Below, one piece after another: positions 15,596 to 18,248 of a DNA stretch of 18,248 nucleotides. The notes beneath the pieces were generated by a model. It did not search any database, was not told the DNA's origin, and worked only from the letters and a program-made list of their open reading frames with translations. Each line of letters opens with the position of its first letter. Positions within the stretch are counted from its first letter, which is position 1. Origin of the DNA: Spirochaetota bacterium (lineage in GTDB: Bacteria; Spirochaetota; Spirochaetia; Treponematales; Treponemataceae); contig JAEWSQ010000023.1 of the NCBI GenBank assembly GCA_023398165.1, forward strand, positions 1 through 18,248, read 5' to 3'. Position numbers and translations under genes: made by a program.

Positions 15596-15658
15596 GCCTA
15601 ATACTCCGGCTTAACTTGCACCGGTACACCGGTGTCAAGTTGAAGCGATTTATTAGGG
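15596..15658 (-). other. attC-like integron recombination site
   Basis: About 63 bases, just after the stop of the exported-protein gene (15661) and in its orientation. The outer R-box arms are CCTAATA (15597-15603) and TATTAGG (15651-15657). An unpaired central spacer follows (CTCCG, 15604-15608; GATT, 15647-15650). The L box GCTTAACTTG (15609-15618) pairs with CAAGTT-G-AAGC (15636-15646), leaving one extrahelical G and, next to it, one extrahelical T (15635), both on the same arm. The tip is a CACCGG/CCGGTG hairpin. This is the attC layout. The weak point is that the core reads ATTAGGC where GTTRRRY is expected, with the matching change in the other arm. No integrase is in view. Confidence 0.5.
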
Positions 15659-15660
15659 TT

Positions 15661-16203
15661 TTAGTAATAATTCAACGTAATATCTGTCCATCCCTCTTCT
15701 AAGAGTTTTTGATATAACTGTGCAGCATATTGATTTTGATTTTCAATCCATTTACCAGTTTTGAAAAACTCATATAATGAAAAAGCGAAAACATATATTC
15801 GATCAATAATTTTATAATCCTCTAAATATTTTTTTGATTTCTGTAAGTAAATATTGCTAATATCACTTTTATCCTCATTTGTTAATAAATTGGCAGGAAC
15901 AAATTCATTCAAAAGAATTGATTCAGCAATCCGAAATGTAACATTGTATTTTACATCTTGATATAAATTATTTGTTTCAAGTATCTCTAAGATATAAGTC
16001 TTCAGATTTTCTGCATCTTCCATCATTACTAAGACATACCGAGAAAAAGCTAGTTTGCGTGAAAAATTTATATCCTGTCCATATGTTTCTAATACATAGC
16101 CCATTTGATTATAAGTATTCAAATTTCTAAACTCTTCAATTGTTAGTGAATATGAAAAGTGAAAAAATGTAATCATTAAAATAAACAATAGTATTTTTTT
16201 CAT
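15661..16203 (-). CDS. Exported protein, candidate immunity partner of the metallopeptidase tip
   Basis: 180 aa, no family recognised. The N-terminus MKKILLFILMITFFHFSYS is a Sec signal peptide without a lipobox, so the mature ~161-aa, mostly helical and acidic protein should be periplasmic or secreted. Helical stretches at ~60-120 and ~135-175 may be repeats. The ATG at 16203 overlaps the toxin-tip stop as ATGA, with a weak GGTGGA ribosome site. Placement directly after an Rhs tip is where immunity genes sit in polymorphic toxin loci, and a periplasmic location would fit neutralising an effector acting in or arriving through the envelope. AT-rich like its partner, and followed by the attC-like site. 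Confidence 0.82.
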   Translation of the reverse strand: MKKILLFILMITFFHFSYSLTIEEFRNLNTYNQMGYVLETYGQDINFSRKLAFSRYVLVMMEDAENLKTYILEILETNNLYQDVKYNVTFRIAESILLNEFVPANLLTNEDKSDISNIYLQKSKKYLEDYKIIDRIYVFAFSLYEFFKTGKWIENQNQYAAQLYQKLLEEGWTDITLNYY

Positions 16204-17054
16204 TTAATCCACCAATTTCTATAGATAGATTGCCTAAATACTTGTTTACTTGAATCTATACTTGAAAATTCAGGATATGCAATGTATCCTCCAAATTTAT
16301 ATGCTTCTACTTCAAAACTATTACTATCGTTATACCATTTATTAGACCATTGATTAATAAAATCTGTTGTCCCTAGCATTTCTGCTTGCATTGTATGTAT
16401 ACATTCATGTCCAAGTAAATTTGCTATAGCTGCATCCATTGCAGATATGTTATCCTTCAGATAAATATTCCTTCCGAAAGTTACACCATCTACATTACCT
16501 GTAATAATCGAATTAAATGTGTTTGAATCAATGTCACTATATATAGTGACATCATTAAGAATATTTGTTAGTGCATCAAGTCTTTCTGAACTATTTTTTC
16601 CTAAGGATAGAATGTAATCAGATGTCAACTGTTCAAATTCTCCTATATTCTTCATATAGATTTCAGCCTGATTTCTTGTATTTATTAAGTCTCCCAATTT
16701 AGATGCGTCTTTTGCTGAGGATTGCAAACCACTTTCGGCATTCTTTATTCCTTCATCAGTATGTTCTACTCTGGATTTCTGCTGTCCACTTCCATCATAA
16801 TAGAACAACCCCGTTGGATCTGTGAAACATATCGACCCCTCAAAAATTTCTAGTGTATCCTTCCAAAAGCCTCTTTCTTCTGTTAAGCTGTAATCGAGCG
16901 AAACGAGATTATCAGCTTGAACTTCCGCCGAAAGTGCTTTAGTCACTTTCGCGCGCTGATATGCGGTAATCCTTCGGATTGTCCACATAATCAGGTTATC
17001 GACCTCAAAAATTTCAAAGACCCCTTCCCAAAGGGCTATATCCAAAAAACTCAA
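16200..17054 (-). CDS. Orphan Rhs-type toxin tip with HExxH metallopeptidase-like domain
   Basis: 284 aa from TTG at 17054; the true start is uncertain (ATG at residue 23 is the alternative). Residues ~1-76 are not recognisable Rhs core and contain a duplicated segment (LWEGVFEIFE at 8-17, FWKDTLEIFE at 64-72). FTDPTGL at 77-83 is the end of an Rhs core, where variable tips begin. The tip (~84-284) carries LLGHECIHTMQ, an HExxH zinc motif at 216-220, and a later Glu in FEVEAY (E250) as possible third ligand, like gluzincin-type and DUF4157-like effector domains. The rest of the Rhs cage is absent, so this looks like a displaced tip left by exchange. It is followed by an overlapping candidate immunity gene. 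Peptidase activity is inference. Confidence 0.78.
   Translation of the reverse strand: MSFLDIALWEGVFEIFEVDNLIMWTIRRITAYQRAKVTKALSAEVQADNLVSLDYSLTEERGFWKDTLEIFEGSICFTDPTGLFYYDGSGQQKSRVEHTDEGIKNAESGLQSSAKDASKLGDLINTRNQAEIYMKNIGEFEQLTSDYILSLGKNSSERLDALTNILNDVTIYSDIDSNTFNSIITGNVDGVTFGRNIYLKDNISAMDAAIANLLGHECIHTMQAEMLGTTDFINQWSNKWYNDSNSFEVEAYKFGGYIAYPEFSSIDSSKQVFRQSIYRNWWIK
16805..16821 (-). repeat. Rhs seam sequence, orphan copy
   Basis: Seventeen bases identical to 17884-17900 and encoding the DPTGL seam. The flanking bases differ on both sides. This is the stretch where tips could be exchanged by homologous recombination. Confidence 0.75.
16830..16872 (-). repeat. Imperfect direct repeat, copy A
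   Basis: Same orientation as copy B at 16996-17037. Shared blocks are TATCGACC, TCAAAAATTTC and CCTTCC followed by AAA. Copy A has two extra C's, a 2-base indel that changes the reading frame just before the DPTGL seam. Confidence 0.65.
16996..17037 (-). repeat. Imperfect direct repeat, copy B
   Basis: Partner of copy A. The roughly 120 bases between the copies contain nested inverted repeats: ATCAGC (16911-16916) with GCTGAT (16955-16960), around CGAAAGTG (16929-16936) with CACTTTCG (16944-16951). Confidence 0.65.
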
Positions 17055-17060
17055 TGCTCT

Positions 17061-17069
17061 ATTATACCA
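17061..17069 (-). promoter_or_regulatory. Extended -10 promoter in front of the orphan toxin tip
   Basis: On the minus strand TGGTATAAT gives an extended -10 element (TATAAT at 17061-17066). No good -35 is seen at 16-18 bases. The predicted transcript start is at or next to the TTG at 17054. The eight bases after the -10 box, AGAGCATT, are the same as after the serS -10 box. Confidence 0.45.
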
Positions 17070-17123
17070 CAGATTTTAAAATACATTATCTCTTTTTATA
17101 GAATGATAAAGAATTTGCTTTTC

Positions 17124-17306
17124 TTAAAAATAAGATAACAATAATAATATAAATCCAATCAGACCTAAAATTTTTATTGCATTATTTTCTCGACTATTAT
17201 CATTCTTAAAGTCCCTAAAGGTTATTCTTCCAAAAAATATATCTCTTAATTTAAAACTTAAGGGAAGCATCATTATTAATGAAATGATCAAGTATACATC
17301 ACTCAT
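17124..17306 (-). CDS. Small two-TM membrane protein, candidate immunity partner of the Rhs tip
   Basis: 60 aa, no family recognised. Two hydrophobic segments at ~4-19 (VYLIISLIMMLPLSF) and ~44-59 (AIKILGLIGFILLLLSY) flank a basic, polar loop. The ATG at 17306 is chosen over an in-frame TTG at 17318 because GAGGGA lies 4 bases upstream. The start overlaps the Rhs stop by 8 bases, so it is translated straight after the toxin, as immunity genes are. A membrane-embedded immunity protein would suit an effector acting on or through the inner membrane. It could instead be a chance remnant; low AT-rich complexity limits confidence. Confidence 0.65.
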   Translation of the reverse strand: MSDVYLIISLIMMLPLSFKLRDIFFGRITFRDFKNDNSRENNAIKILGLIGFILLLLSYF

Positions 17307-18248
17307 AGATTCCCTCAATTACTGAATCATATATTTCAATGTTTTCCTGATCTTCATTAAAGTACTTGCTTCTTACAATTTTCATCCATTCTTTTTCTGT
17401 GAATTTTTTATCTAACCCCTTCTGTTCGTAAACATAAATATTAGCTATTATGAATTTTGACAACCTGATAGCATCTTCTTTATTATCAATATCTTTTAGT
17501 ACAGGCATTGTTACAACACCAAGAAAATTCATGATATCCTTATCTTTTTGTGTATCTGTAAATGAAGAAAGTAAACCTTGAGAGGTCTTATAGTAATCAA
17601 AAAGCTTAACTGCATCATTCGCTTTTCCAATTGGAGTAAGGGATAGTATATTCCCAGCCAGCCCAGTTACATCAACTTTTATATCGGAATCATATTCAAT
17701 GTAATAGTGATTACCTTTTACTTTGTTTTCAAGATCAAATAATTTATTTTGCATTATTGGCACAATATTCCCAAATGGAATAAAATTTGAAATTAACCTG
17801 CTATAATTTGTTATTTTGTTTTGAAAACTGATTGCATATTCAATTCTTTCAGTTGTTTCATTGAAATAAGACACAATTACATACAACCCCGTTGGATCTT
17901 GGAAGTTTATCGGGTTATTACCGCAGTAGCCATACCAGTTGCTTCCGTCCCTTGCAGGATCCTCAGAGATGAATGAAGAACCGTCCTCACTCCTCCATCG
18001 GTTCCAATGATAGGTCAATCCTGTTTCACTGTCAATATCTTTACCGGTATACATGCCTTCATAGAGTACATCCCCGCTTCCATACGCTACATTGCCGAAT
18101 GCGGTATATTCTCCGCTCCATAGAACTTTTCCGCTCTCATCGGTTACTGTCGTTACACTTCCCAGGAGGTCTGTTGTTGCATATCGTTTTACTGAGTTTC
18201 CAGTGTTATCTGTTTCTTGCCAGCCTATTATCTGGTTATTGAGGTATG
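17299..18248 (-). CDS. Rhs/YD-repeat polymorphic toxin, C-terminal part (5' end beyond window)
   Basis: The reading frame is open from the right edge, so the start is outside; 315 residues are visible. The first ~64 (YATTDLLGSVTTVTDESGKV, then EYTAFGNV) and the stretch TGLTYHWNRW, ISEDPARDGSNWYGY and NNPINFQDPTGL (to ~121) are classic Rhs core, which forms a cage around a toxic tip. After DPTGL the composition shifts sharply to AT-rich and ~194 residues of unknown, strain-variable-type tip follow; a short glycine/hydrophobic stretch (VTGLAGNILSLTPIGKA) is present but no catalytic motif is recognised. A 60-aa membrane protein overlaps the stop. Internal ATG at 18054 is not the start. Delivery route unknown. 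Confidence 0.93.
   Translation of the reverse strand, partial: YLNNQIIGWQETDNTGNSVKRYATTDLLGSVTTVTDESGKVLWSGEYTAFGNVAYGSGDVLYEGMYTGKDIDSETGLTYHWNRWRSEDGSSFISEDPARDGSNWYGYCGNNPINFQDPTGLYVIVSYFNETTERIEYAISFQNKITNYSRLISNFIPFGNIVPIMQNKLFDLENKVKGNHYYIEYDSDIKVDVTGLAGNILSLTPIGKANDAVKLFDYYKTSQGLLSSFTDTQKDKDIMNFLGVVTMPVLKDIDNKEDAIRLSKFIIANIYVYEQKGLDKKFTEKEWMKIVRSKYFNEDQENIEIYDSVIEGIYE
17884..17900 (-). repeat. Rhs seam sequence, full-length copy
   Basis: Identical over 17 bases to 16805-16821. It encodes the DPTGL that ends the conserved core, and the GC-to-AT shift in the gene happens right here. Confidence 0.75.

Larger units (their letters stand above)
15424..15660. other. Gene-free interval rich in inverted repeats
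   Basis: About 240 bases with no credible reading frame, between the tRNA-Pro terminator and the last minus-strand gene of the toxin locus. It holds three successive imperfect palindromes, at 15448-15530, 15537-15563 and 15597-15657, described separately. No promoter was recognised for it on either strand. It is less AT-rich than the toxin-tip genes next to it. Confidence 0.7.

Noticed and set aside
15424..15600. SRP RNA, tmRNA or RNase P RNA
   Set aside because: None of their hallmark sequences, such as the GGAAGGAAGCAGCC-type SRP loop, could be found in the structured interval.
15424..15660. CRISPR array
   Set aside because: The repeats here are inverted and unlike each other. There are no regularly spaced direct repeats and no cas genes.
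17973..18242. 89-residue plus-strand frame at the right end
   Set aside because: It is antisense to continuous Rhs core coding sequence and is low-complexity (Leu/His/Arg-rich).

Overview
The window reads as spirochaete chromosome, most likely Treponema. This is an inference from gene content and style: short lipobox lipoproteins with treponeme-type beta-sandwich and TPR parts, an SMC of unusual layout, many GTG/TTG starts and moderate-to-low GC. No species is assigned.

Positions 1-9400 hold mostly housekeeping genes. A membrane protein of uncertain function (60-1679) overlaps a dCMP deaminase (1660-2160). These converge on a four-gene minus-strand operon running smc (7910) -> small membrane protein -> TPR lipoprotein -> ComF-family protein (2162). 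smc has a strong promoter whose spacer is filled by an inverted repeat. serS (8078-9349) diverges from smc, has a near-consensus promoter that predicts an almost leaderless mRNA, and ends at a clear terminator.

Positions 9393-15340 start with a minus-strand pair: a lipoprotein, also predicted leaderless, and a possibly PilZ-like protein. A plus-strand run follows: an aconitase-family enzyme, an HD phosphohydrolase, then a ComFB protein with an extra beta-rich C-terminal half, under its own promoter. A tRNA-Pro(UGG) gene and a terminator close the ordinary chromosome.

Positions 15424-18248 form an accessory region. It begins with about 240 bases of non-coding DNA rich in inverted repeats. The last of these, directly after a stop codon, folds like an integron attC site. 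All genes beyond it are on the minus strand and form a polymorphic-toxin (Rhs/YD-repeat) locus: the C-terminal end of a large Rhs protein with an unknown AT-rich tip; a 60-aa two-TM protein overlapping its stop (candidate immunity); an orphan Rhs tip restarting at the same DPTGL seam and carrying an HExxH metallopeptidase-like domain; and an ATGA-overlapping gene for an exported protein (candidate periplasmic immunity). The most unusual part is the stacked toxin modules next to attC-like and other structured DNA beside a tRNA gene.
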